A DNA stretch of 9,659 nucleotides from Clostridiales bacterium (GTDB taxonomy: Bacteria; Bacillota; Clostridia; Oscillospirales; Acutalibacteraceae), in NCBI GenBank assembly GCA_019421725.1, contig JAHZES010000069.1, forward strand, positions 1-9,659, in the 5' to 3' direction. Position numbers and translations under genes: made by a program. This document shows positions 1-5,809 of the stretch, piece after piece. Positions within the stretch are counted from its first letter, which is position 1. Every line of letters begins with the position of its first letter. The notes under the pieces were generated by a model. That model saw only the letters and a program-made list of their open reading frames with translations, searched no databases and was not told the DNA's origin.

Positions 1-409
1 CGATCGCGTGGATCTTTGCTCCGCTCGGCTGGGGAACCTGGCAGGCTGCCGTTGCTTCCATAACAGGGCTTGTGGCAAAGGAAAACATCGTCGGTACCAT
101 GGGTATCCTTTACGGCGCATCCGGCAACGTGTACGCCACTCTTGGCGAGGCCTTCACCGGAATCACCGGCTATTCCTTCCTGGTGTTCAACCTTCTGTGC
201 GCGCCCTGCTTTGCAGCTATCGGCGCCATCAAGCGTGCGGCTTTGCCTATGCGATTGCCCTGATGATCAACCAGTTCGGAGGAGCCTTTACCGGCAACCT
301 TAATGTCATCGGCCTGATCTTTGCCATAGCTGTACTGGCGCTGATTGTATTCATGCTGTTTAAGCCTTACCGGGAATCCGTTAAGCTGACTGGAAAATCC
401 ATAAAGTAA
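1..409 (+). pseudogene. feoB: 3' end of ferrous iron transporter FeoB, frame broken by internal deletion
   Basis: This is the C-terminal membrane part of FeoB, the GTPase-linked inner-membrane Fe(II) importer; the GTPase domain lies left of the window. Codons starting at position 3 read family-typical sequence (GLVAKENIVGTMG, then NLLCAPCFAAIGAIKR) up to about 235. That frame then runs into a stop at 261-263. The continuation, CGFAYAIALMINQFGG through to the TAA at 407-409, is in another frame, from 236. In intact FeoB roughly 15 residues (an E-M-N-x-A-K-W-T-like stretch) separate these two blocks. They are missing here, which fits a deletion of about 46 bases (length 1 mod 3) at 233-236 rather than a single-base slip. 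The frame after the junction stays clean to the stop, so the lesion is either recent or an assembly error. The family is certain from sequence; the deletion size is inferred from knowledge of the family. Confidence 0.85.
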
Positions 410-460
410 TAAGCGTTAAACAAACAACAACCAAAAATAAACTGACAGGGGGAGAACAAA

Positions 461-634
461 ATGCTTGCATGGCTGTCTGCCAATATTGGAACCATTCTCA
501 TTACACTGATTCTGGTCTGTATCGTTGCGTTGATCATTGCGAAAATGCACAGAGACAGAAAAAAGGGGAGATCCTCCTGCGGCGGAAACTGCGGGCATTG
601 CCCGATGAGCGGTTCCTGCCATCACGGTCAGTGA
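461..634 (+). CDS. FeoB-associated Cys-rich membrane protein (57 aa)
   Basis: A small single-pass membrane peptide of the FeoB-associated Cys-rich family, usually encoded just after feoB in Firmicutes. Residues 8-27 are an uninterrupted hydrophobic helix, followed by a basic stretch (KMHRDRKKGR, 28-37) that should sit in the cytoplasm. The tail, residues 40-55, has four cysteines in a C-x3-C-x2-C-x5-C arrangement (C40, C44, C47, C53) plus H46, H54 and H55, plausible metal ligands. The start ATG at 461 has a strong GGGGGAG Shine-Dalgarno site at 448-454, six bases upstream. It follows feoB by 51 bases and is read in the same direction, so the two are probably cotranscribed. Its role is not established; handing over or sensing Fe(II) at the FeoB channel is the usual suggestion. 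The gene itself looks intact although feoB beside it does not. Confidence 0.85.
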   Translation: MLAWLSANIGTILITLILVCIVALIIAKMHRDRKKGRSSCGGNCGHCPMSGSCHHGQ

Positions 635-641
635 AAAAACA

Positions 642-683
642 AAGGGAGCCGCAGAAAGATCTCCTGTGGCTCCCTTATCTTTT
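642..683 (+). terminator. Rho-independent terminator-like hairpin after the feo genes
   Basis: Arms at 642-654 and 664-676 pair over 13 positions (AAGGGAGCCGCAG with CTGTGGCTCCCTT, one G-U pair) around a 9-base loop. A T-rich run follows (TTATCTTTT, 675-683). It begins 7 bases after the stop of the Cys-rich peptide and ends 15 bases before the next start. Because no separate promoter fits between hairpin and next gene, it may terminate only partly and set the level of the downstream regulator. Confidence 0.65.
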
Positions 684-698
684 AACCGGGGGTAAGTG

Positions 699-1139
699 AT
701 GGCTAACTCAAAAAACGAATTGACCGTCTCAAATATCAGATATCTTCTTGTGATGTACGATTTATGCGAAGGAGGCACCGGGACGCGCTGCGTTCGAATT
801 GCTGAAGCGCTTGGGCTTTCCAAGCCGAGCGTACACGCAATGGTGAATACGCTGAAGGACATGCAGCTGGTTCACAAGGATTCCTACGGCGTCGTTTCTT
901 TTACGGAGCAAGGACAAAAGCTCGCTGAGCAGTATTCCGGGTATTTCCGGACCATCAGCGGCCTGTTCGAGGCTCTGCTTCCCGACTCCTCCGACGTTCG
1001 TTCCGCCGCCTGCGCGCTTCTGTCCGAGATCGGCCCCGACCATCTGAACGAAATGTGCAAAAGAATTGTACAACGGAAAACCGAAACAGACCCGGCGCCG
1101 CAGGTAACCTGTAATTATGAATGGAGGGATCTGACATGA
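699..1139 (+). CDS. DtxR/MntR-like winged-helix transcriptional regulator (146 aa)
   Basis: A small DNA-binding regulator resembling the N-terminal and dimerisation part of DtxR/MntR iron or manganese repressors. Residues 10-75 form the winged helix: helix-turn-helix IAEALGLSKPSVHAMVNTL (34-52), then the wing GVVSFTEQGQKLAE (64-77). The rest, to about 121, matches the helical dimerisation region but ends without an SH3-like domain. The metal-ligand block normally reading C/E-x2-E-H appears as C105-A-L-L-S, so only the cysteine position survives, and the His/Glu ligands of the preceding helix are not evident. Control by classical metal binding is therefore doubtful. I chose the ATG at 699 because GGGGG at 688-692 is well spaced for it; a GTG at 696 is possible. 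The stop overlaps the HMA gene by ATGA. Next to feo genes, a role in iron or metal homeostasis is the natural inference; a MarR-like regulator is the alternative. Confidence 0.75.
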   Translation: MANSKNELTVSNIRYLLVMYDLCEGGTGTRCVRIAEALGLSKPSVHAMVNTLKDMQLVHKDSYGVVSFTEQGQKLAEQYSGYFRTISGLFEALLPDSSDVRSAACALLSEIGPDHLNEMCKRIVQRKTETDPAPQVTCNYEWRDLT

Positions 1140-1393
1140 TTAAAACCATTCTGAAAATTGACGGCATGGCGTGCGGCATGTGTGAAGCGCATATCAACGA
1201 CTGTCTTCGTCAGAATTTTGACACCAAAAAAATCAAAACTTCTCATGCAGCGGGAACCTCCGAAATCATTTCCGAAAATCCGCTGGATGAACAGAAGCTT
1301 CACAGCGCAATTGCCGCTGCCGGCTATACACTGTTATCGGTAAAAGCAGAACCGTACGCAAAGAAAGGCTTCTTCGGCCTCTTCGGCCGATAA
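1136..1393 (+). CDS. HMA-domain heavy-metal-binding protein (85 aa)
   Basis: A small soluble protein with a heavy-metal-associated (CopZ/Atx1-like) fold. The metal-binding loop GMACGMC is at residues 10-16, in the usual place after the first strand (IKTILKID), with C13 and C16 as the expected ligands. The last strand region (AAAGYTLLSV, about 61-70) also fits. An extra tail, residues 71-85, is basic and aromatic (KKGFFGLFGR) and might touch membrane or partner. Such proteins bind Cu(I) or another soft metal in the cytoplasm and pass it to an exporter. The ATG at 1136 overlaps the regulator's TGA by four bases and has GGAGGG at 1123-1128, seven bases upstream; an in-frame ATG at 1121 would put that site inside the gene. 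This overlap implies translational coupling to the regulator. The actual metal is unknown, and no copper ATPase gene is in the window. Confidence 0.85.
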   Translation: MIKTILKIDGMACGMCEAHINDCLRQNFDTKKIKTSHAAGTSEIISENPLDEQKLHSAIAAAGYTLLSVKAEPYAKKGFFGLFGR

Positions 1394-1430
1394 GCGGTTA
1401 CAGCGGCCCGGCTTTGAATCTTCTCCGACC

Positions 1431-1457
1431 ACAGACCGAGCACTACCGGCTCTCTGT
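1431..1457. other. Weak hairpin in the convergent gap
   Basis: ACAGA (1431-1435) pairs with TCTGT (1453-1457) and GAGC (1438-1441) with GCTC (1449-1452), with a two-base bulge on one side. It lies between the converging HMA gene and the metallo-beta-lactamase gene. There is no real T tract on either side, so its role as a terminator for either strand is uncertain. Confidence 0.3.
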
Positions 1458-1468
1458 TCTTCAAACGG

Positions 1469-2329
1469 TCAGCGCACCGTCAAAGAACCGCCTTCGGCAG
1501 CCTCCACCACTACATTTCCTGAATCCGTCGTTAAGACCTGCGTTCCCTGCGCGGCAAACAGCGCAAGCAGCGTCTTGTTCGGCGGATTTTTTTTTGAGCA
1601 GCAGATCACCGCAAGCCCCGGGCGTACCGCCGCGATCAGCTCGGCGCTTTTGCCGCACAACGCGCCGTGGTGCGGCGCCTTGAGCAGGTCGAACCCGCCC
1701 GCTGCGATTCGCTCATCCCGCAGAAGCTCTTCGATGCGGGTTTCCATTGCGTCGCCGGCAAAAAGCATCCTCCGCTCCCCAAACGTCAGCAGCGCGGCAA
1801 TTGAGCGATCGTTGTCGCTGCGGTCGCCGTTTCCGGGCGGGAGGAGCGTCAGCCATGCAGCCCCGCAGGAAAAAGAAGATTCCTCCGTCAGCACCTCGAC
1901 CGGCACGGCTGTGCGCTGCAGCGCATCCTGCAGCGCCTGCATCTCATCGGAATCTTCTTCATAGTCGGGACAAAATACGCGTTCTACCGCGACCTCCGCA
2001 AGCAGCTCTGCCGCACCTCCGATATGATCCTTATCAAAATGCGTCAGGATCAAAGCCTTTACGCTGCGGATGCCCGCTTCAGAAAGCGCATTCAGCACCT
2101 TACCTCCGTCGCCGATTTCACCTGCATCGATCACAACCGCTTCGCCGCCGCAGAGCAGAACGATCGCATCCGCTTTGCCGACCTTTAAAAACTGCACGGC
2201 AAGCGTTGTTCCGTGCGCGGCAGATTCCTCTGCACCGCCCGAAAAAGCATCCTCCGTGCAGCCAATACACATTGCTGTGGCAAGGCAAAGTGCGGCAGTG
2301 GAAAGTGCGGCTTTTTTATTTTTTTTCAC
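1469..2329 (-). CDS. ComEC-like metallo-beta-lactamase-fold lipoprotein (286 aa)
   Basis: An exported hydrolase-like protein of the metallo-beta-lactamase superfamily, closest in motifs to the C-terminal domain of ComEC/Rec2. A lipoprotein signal peptide (KKNKK, hydrophobic stretch, lipobox CIGC) puts the lipidated cysteine at residue 24. The domain starts near 43 (VQFLKVGKADA) and shows VIDAG (D68), HFDKDH (97-102, the metal motif), GD (192-193) and APHHG (218-222). The last motif, N-x-x-G-H-P in many ComEC proteins, here reads KNPPNK, so its His is replaced. It has no ComEC membrane channel, so it is a stand-alone surface enzyme, possibly a nuclease or phosphodiesterase; substrate unknown. 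Start: the GTG at 2329 has GGGGGGAGG eight bases upstream and gives a normal signal peptide, unlike the GTG at 2350. It follows asnS by 39 bases, probably as the second gene of that unit. Confidence 0.85.
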   Translation of the reverse strand: MKKNKKAALSTAALCLATAMCIGCTEDAFSGGAEESAAHGTTLAVQFLKVGKADAIVLLCGGEAVVIDAGEIGDGGKVLNALSEAGIRSVKALILTHFDKDHIGGAAELLAEVAVERVFCPDYEEDSDEMQALQDALQRTAVPVEVLTEESSFSCGAAWLTLLPPGNGDRSDNDRSIAALLTFGERRMLFAGDAMETRIEELLRDERIAAGGFDLLKAPHHGALCGKSAELIAAVRPGLAVICCSKKNPPNKTLLALFAAQGTQVLTTDSGNVVVEAAEGGSLTVR

Positions 2330-2337
2330 CGGTTTTT

Positions 2338-2346
2338 CCTCCCCCC
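2338..2346 (-). promoter_or_regulatory. Shine-Dalgarno site deciding the start of the lipoprotein gene
   Basis: On the minus strand this reads GGGGGGAGG and lies eight bases before the GTG at 2329. It would fall inside the reading frame if the upstream GTG at 2350 were used, and that longer start adds an acidic stretch before the signal peptide. This supports the shorter protein. Confidence 0.7.
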
Positions 2347-2368
2347 GCACCTGCAGCTTTTCCGCAGA

Positions 2369-3757
2369 TCAAAATTCACAGTTTCCGGGGGTTCTGGGGA
2401 ACGGGATCACGTCCCGAATGTTGTCCACACCGGTGAGGTAAATGATCAGGCGCTCAAAGCCCATGCCAAATCCGGAATGAACGCAGCCGCCAAAACGCCG
2501 CAGATCCAAATACCAGTCAAAGGAATCGGTATTGATTCCGATCTCCTCCATACGGGAAATCAGCCGATCAACCCGTTCCTCTCTCTGTGAACCGCCCATC
2601 AGCTCGCCTGCTCCCGGCACCAGCATATCTACCGCCGCCACCGTTTTGCCGTCCTCATTCTGGCGCATATAAAACGCCTTGATATCCTTGGGCCAATCAT
2701 AAACAAAGCAAGGGGAATGGAACAGCTCGTCCGTCAAATACTTTTCATGCTCCTTGGCAAGGTCTTCGCCAAATCTGGGTTCGTTTTCAAACGGTGTTTT
2801 TGCGTGTGCCTCGCGCAAAGCTGCAATTGCATCGTGATGAGAAATCCGCGCCACACCCGCTTCGACAAAATCGCTCAGCTTTTTTGTCAGCGGCGTCCTG
2901 GTGTATTGCTCCAGAAAAGCCAGCTCGTCCGGCGCTTTTTCCATAACGGTGCGCACTACATAACGCAGAAAATCCTCTTCCACATCCATCAGCTGGTGCA
3001 GGTCACAGAACGCCATCTCCGGCTCGATCATCCAGAATTCCGCCGCATGGGTCTTTGTGTTTGAATTTTCCGCACGGAACGTCGGGCCAAACGTATACAC
3101 CTTTTTGTATGCCATCGCAAAAATTTCGGCTTCCAGCTGGCCGGTTACGGCAAGGCAGGTTTTCTTGCCGAAAAAGTCCTTGGTGTAATCTACAGGCTGC
3201 TTGCAGGTATCCGGGTCGACCGTCGTTACCTGAAAGGTCTGGCCCGCACCCTCACCGTCGTTGGCGGTAATCAGCGGCGTGTGGACATACACAAAATTGT
3301 TGCCCTGAAAATAATCGTGAATGGCCTGCGCTGCCAGGCTGCGGACGCGGAACACCGCCTGAAACAGCTTGGTGCGCGGGCGCAGGTGCGCAATTTCACG
3401 CAAATACTCGATCGAATGGCGCTTCGGCTGCAGCGGATAATCCTCTGCGGAAGCACCCTCCAAACGGATCTCTGCGGCCTTCATCTCAAATTGCTGGTTC
3501 TTTCCCGAGGAAGGGACAATGGTGCCGCGCACCCAAACTGCCGAACCGATTGCAAATTTCTGTATCTCTTCAAAATTAGCCAAACCCTCTTCGTAAACCA
3601 CCTGCAGCTCCGACAGCACTGTTCCGTCGTAAAAATTGATAAATCCAAAGCTTTTTTGCTTGCGGTGATTGCGAACCCACCCTTGCAGGCAGATTTCCTG
3701 ATTCATAAACCGATTCGGCTGCGCAAATACTTCTTTCAGGTCGATCACGTTGCTCAA
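2369..3757 (-). CDS. asnS: Asparaginyl-tRNA synthetase
   Basis: A class IIb aminoacyl-tRNA synthetase that charges tRNA-Asn with asparagine in the cytoplasm. At 462 residues it has the usual bacterial length. Residues about 20-100 form the OB-fold anticodon-binding domain (GWVRNHRKQKSFGFINFYDG, 26-45). The catalytic core follows, with motif 2 around FRAE (227-230) and its FWMIEPEMAF continuation (241-250), and motif 3 GFGMGFERL (429-437), ending in the AsnRS-typical IPFPRTPGNCEF. Aspartyl-tRNA synthetases have a different C-terminal end, so the Asn assignment is firm. The start is a TTG at 3755-3757, preceded by GGAAG eight bases upstream; a GTG three codons on is the only near alternative and sits less well. 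A clear promoter lies about 70 bases upstream. The secreted lipoprotein gene follows in the same direction. Confidence 0.95.
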   Translation of the reverse strand: MSNVIDLKEVFAQPNRFMNQEICLQGWVRNHRKQKSFGFINFYDGTVLSELQVVYEEGLANFEEIQKFAIGSAVWVRGTIVPSSGKNQQFEMKAAEIRLEGASAEDYPLQPKRHSIEYLREIAHLRPRTKLFQAVFRVRSLAAQAIHDYFQGNNFVYVHTPLITANDGEGAGQTFQVTTVDPDTCKQPVDYTKDFFGKKTCLAVTGQLEAEIFAMAYKKVYTFGPTFRAENSNTKTHAAEFWMIEPEMAFCDLHQLMDVEEDFLRYVVRTVMEKAPDELAFLEQYTRTPLTKKLSDFVEAGVARISHHDAIAALREAHAKTPFENEPRFGEDLAKEHEKYLTDELFHSPCFVYDWPKDIKAFYMRQNEDGKTVAAVDMLVPGAGELMGGSQREERVDRLISRMEEIGINTDSFDWYLDLRRFGGCVHSGFGMGFERLIIYLTGVDNIRDVIPFPRTPGNCEF

Positions 3758-3823
3758 ATCCGAAACTTCCTTTCTTTTGTGGCGGCATTCCGGCGCGCTG
3801 CACTTTTTTCGGGTACTAAAATA

Positions 3824-3852
3824 AGTTTAACAAGACGGCAGCCATTCGTCAA
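3824..3852 (-). promoter_or_regulatory. Sigma-A-type promoter of asnS
   Basis: On the minus strand: TTGACG (3847-3852), a 17-base spacer, then TAAACT (3824-3829). Transcription would start near 3816, giving a leader of about 60 bases. That is too short for a T-box riboswitch, which controls asnS in some other Firmicutes. Confidence 0.6.
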
Positions 3853-3896
3853 GTAAAAGCTTGGCAGGCAGCCGTTATCTTATGCAATTTTTGCAG

Positions 3897-3930
3897 AAAA
3901 AAGAACGGACCGCCCGAAAGCGATCCGTTC
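3897..3930 (-). terminator. Terminator of the sugar ABC operon
   Basis: Arms 3903-3909 and 3924-3930 (GAACGGA with TCCGTTC) pair over 7 positions, continue with 3 more pairs after one mismatch, and enclose a small loop. On the minus strand the hairpin is followed directly by six T (3897-3902). It lies about 100 bases past the stop of the solute-binding protein gene and just upstream of the asnS promoter, insulating asnS. Confidence 0.8.
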
Positions 3931-3948
3931 AAAACGAGGGAAACAAGA

Positions 3949-3988
3949 CAGCGGCTGCAATTGAACTCCACACACACCGCAGCCGCTG
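3949..3988 (-). other. Long-loop stem-loop between the binding-protein stop and the terminator
   Basis: CAGCGGCTGC (3949-3958) and GCAGCCGCTG (3979-3988) form a perfect 10-bp stem around a 20-base loop rich in CA/GT. No T tract follows on the minus strand, so it is not itself a simple terminator. Placed before the true terminator, it could protect the 3' end of the mRNA from exonucleases. Confidence 0.55.
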
Positions 3989-4028
3989 CTACAAAGACCA
4001 AAACTAAAGGGTAACTAAGAAATGTTAA

Positions 4029-5693
4029 TTACTTTCTTGCTTCGTACAGGCTGTTCATCTCATCGATAACCTGATCGTAGCCATTACCGAGCTGCTCGGT
4101 CTTGAATTTTGCCCAGTAGGTATCAAGATCTTCACTGGTCGTGAGGAACTTATTGATGGTCTCGTTGTAATCGAGAACATCGTAAGTAGCAGCATCGTCC
4201 AGATTCAGACCCCGAACATTCGGCATATCCTTTACTACCGGATTCTCGGCTTTGATCGTCTCGGTGTACTCGTTGCATGCGGCAAGCACGCCATCGGAGA
4301 TAGCCTTATTCATGTAAGAACGGAATTCGGACCAACAGGCGAGCGAAAGGATGCTAGTGAAGGAATACTTTTCACCAGTGGAATTGTAGGGAGTGCCGTC
4401 AGGCTTGTTGCCAAGAGTGAAGGTGACATTGCCGTCAGCGTCTTCTGTCCAGTCAGTGCCCGGAATACCGTAGACAACCGTCTTGAAGCCGTCTTCGGAA
4501 AGCAGCCAATCCATCAGAGCGCAGATGCGTTCTGCTTTTACATCGTCAACGTTACCAGCGATGTAGGACTCGGACCAGCAGCGGTCGCCGAGCACGTATT
4601 CAACTTTGCCTTCAGCGTTCTTCATCAGAGGCATACCAACAATGAGTTCGTTCAGCTGCGAGCCCTTATGAGTCGCCTGGTCGCCAGTGCACATGCTGTC
4701 CTCAAGGATCGTAACGCCGCCGGGATAAACACCGGAATGCACATAAGCGCAAGCCTTATCATTGATAAACTTGTCGCGGCCCTCTTCATCTTTGATGAGG
4801 AGGTAGTCAGGATCGATCACATCGGCATCGAGGCACTTCTTCATGTCCTTCATGCCAGCGACAAAGCTCTTGGTCATCCAAACCGGAACGATCTTGCCGG
4901 CATAGGTAGCGTCGTCCGCATCAGCATAAACCCACTGGAAGCCATTAACGGCAGCCGGGCAGGAACCGTTCATCAAACCGGTCAGCCAGCCCAGGTTGAA
5001 AGAGGTCAGACCAACGCTGCCCGGATGCTGAGCCATCATTGCTTTGCAGGCGTCGATCAGGCTGTCAATATCGGTCGGAACTTCTTTGCCGGCCTGTTTC
5101 AGCCAGTCTCTGCGGAGGATGATACCGATCCTGCTGCAAGCGTTCTGAATATCCTCGTTAAAGTTCGGGCGCGGAATTGCATAATACTTGGTCTGGGTGT
5201 CCGAAATCTCGTTTGCGGACTTAGCCCAATCGGAGGCCAGCAGCTTGGCAAGATCCGGATACTTGCTGGAATCTGTTGCGCTGTCCGGCAGAGCGCGCAC
5301 AACGCCGCCCTGAGTCCAATCCTTAAAGGTCGTGGTAAAGGAAGCTGCATAAGCAGTCAGATCCGGCAGGTTCTTGGAGGTGGACCAAAGCTTGATCTTT
5401 TCGTCAGCGTCGCTCCAGGTGACCGGCTGAGCAGTAAGAGTAACGTTGAATTTCTTGAAAACATAGTCGCGAAGAGCATCTTCCTCTGTGGAAATGATAT
5501 TGCCGATACCCCACAGTGCAATGCTGATTTCCTCATGCTCAGCATACGGATCTGCATCGGTGCTATCGGCAGCAGAGGCCGTATCAGATGCAGCAGTACT
5601 TGCAGCGGAAGAGCTTGCGCTTCCATTGTTGCTGCAGGCAACAGCGGAAAGGCAGAACATCGCGGCAAGCAAAATAGCTAATGCCTTTTTCAT
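4029..5693 (-). CDS. Sugar ABC transporter solute-binding lipoprotein (LplA/YtcQ-like, 554 aa)
   Basis: The extracellular receptor of the neighbouring ABC importer. A lipoprotein signal peptide (MKKALAILLAAMFCLSAVAC) places the lipid-anchored cysteine at residue 20, followed by a Ser/Ala/Thr-rich linker to about residue 50 that acts as a flexible tether. The mature domain starts near EEISIALWGIGN and has the length of the large family-1 binding proteins found with LplB/LplC permeases in Firmicutes (about 500-560 residues), longer than classical maltose-type proteins. Lpl-type systems commonly take up oligosaccharides or complex glycans; the ligand cannot be read from sequence. The ATG at 5693 has GGGAGGAAAACACAA just upstream. 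It is the last gene of the operon, after both permeases and a 116-base gap containing a stem-loop. It is the most strongly exported and probably the most abundant component of the system. Confidence 0.9.
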   Translation of the reverse strand: MKKALAILLAAMFCLSAVACSNNGSASSSAASTAASDTASAADSTDADPYAEHEEISIALWGIGNIISTEEDALRDYVFKKFNVTLTAQPVTWSDADEKIKLWSTSKNLPDLTAYAASFTTTFKDWTQGGVVRALPDSATDSSKYPDLAKLLASDWAKSANEISDTQTKYYAIPRPNFNEDIQNACSRIGIILRRDWLKQAGKEVPTDIDSLIDACKAMMAQHPGSVGLTSFNLGWLTGLMNGSCPAAVNGFQWVYADADDATYAGKIVPVWMTKSFVAGMKDMKKCLDADVIDPDYLLIKDEEGRDKFINDKACAYVHSGVYPGGVTILEDSMCTGDQATHKGSQLNELIVGMPLMKNAEGKVEYVLGDRCWSESYIAGNVDDVKAERICALMDWLLSEDGFKTVVYGIPGTDWTEDADGNVTFTLGNKPDGTPYNSTGEKYSFTSILSLACWSEFRSYMNKAISDGVLAACNEYTETIKAENPVVKDMPNVRGLNLDDAATYDVLDYNETINKFLTTSEDLDTYWAKFKTEQLGNGYDQVIDEMNSLYEARK

Positions 5694-5725
5694 TTGTGTT
5701 TTCCTCCCTATAATGTTTATATGCG

Positions 5726-5767
5726 GTGCATACCCGCAGAACTTGTGTGGGAGAACTGCGGGCGCAC
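5726..5767 (-). other. Intercistronic stem-loop between permease and binding-protein genes
   Basis: CCCGCAG (5733-5739) and CTGCGGG (5756-5762) form a perfect 7-bp stem with a 16-base loop, extended by GTGC (5726-5729) with GCAC (5764-5767). On the minus strand it is not followed by a T run, so a terminator is unlikely. By analogy with other transporter operons it may stabilise or mark a processing point so that the binding protein is made in excess over the permeases. Confidence 0.55.
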
Positions 5768-5809
5768 TGATATACTGTGGATAATAAAATCTTTGACCTT
5801 CCGCCCGAA

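Noticed and set aside
8..235. Upstream half of the frame that carries the FeoB C-terminal tail
   Set aside because: Before 236 this frame is a shadow: it is rich in Arg, Cys and His with no FeoB similarity, while the other frame reads true FeoB.
3281..3856. + strand open frame of 191 codons opposite asnS
   Set aside because: Antisense to conserved asnS sequence, with no domain and no ribosome site.
3758..3900. T-box riboswitch upstream of asnS
   Set aside because: The distance from promoter to start is too short and no T-box-like conserved stem or antiterminator is visible.
4668..5681. Long open frame (337 codons) on the + strand opposite the solute-binding protein gene
   Set aside because: It is fully antisense to a well-supported lipoprotein gene, has no ribosome site, and its translation resembles no family I recognise.
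5694..5809. Separate promoter for the solute-binding protein gene
   Set aside because: TATAAA- and TATATC-like hexamers occur on the minus strand, but none has an acceptable -35 at 16-18 bases.
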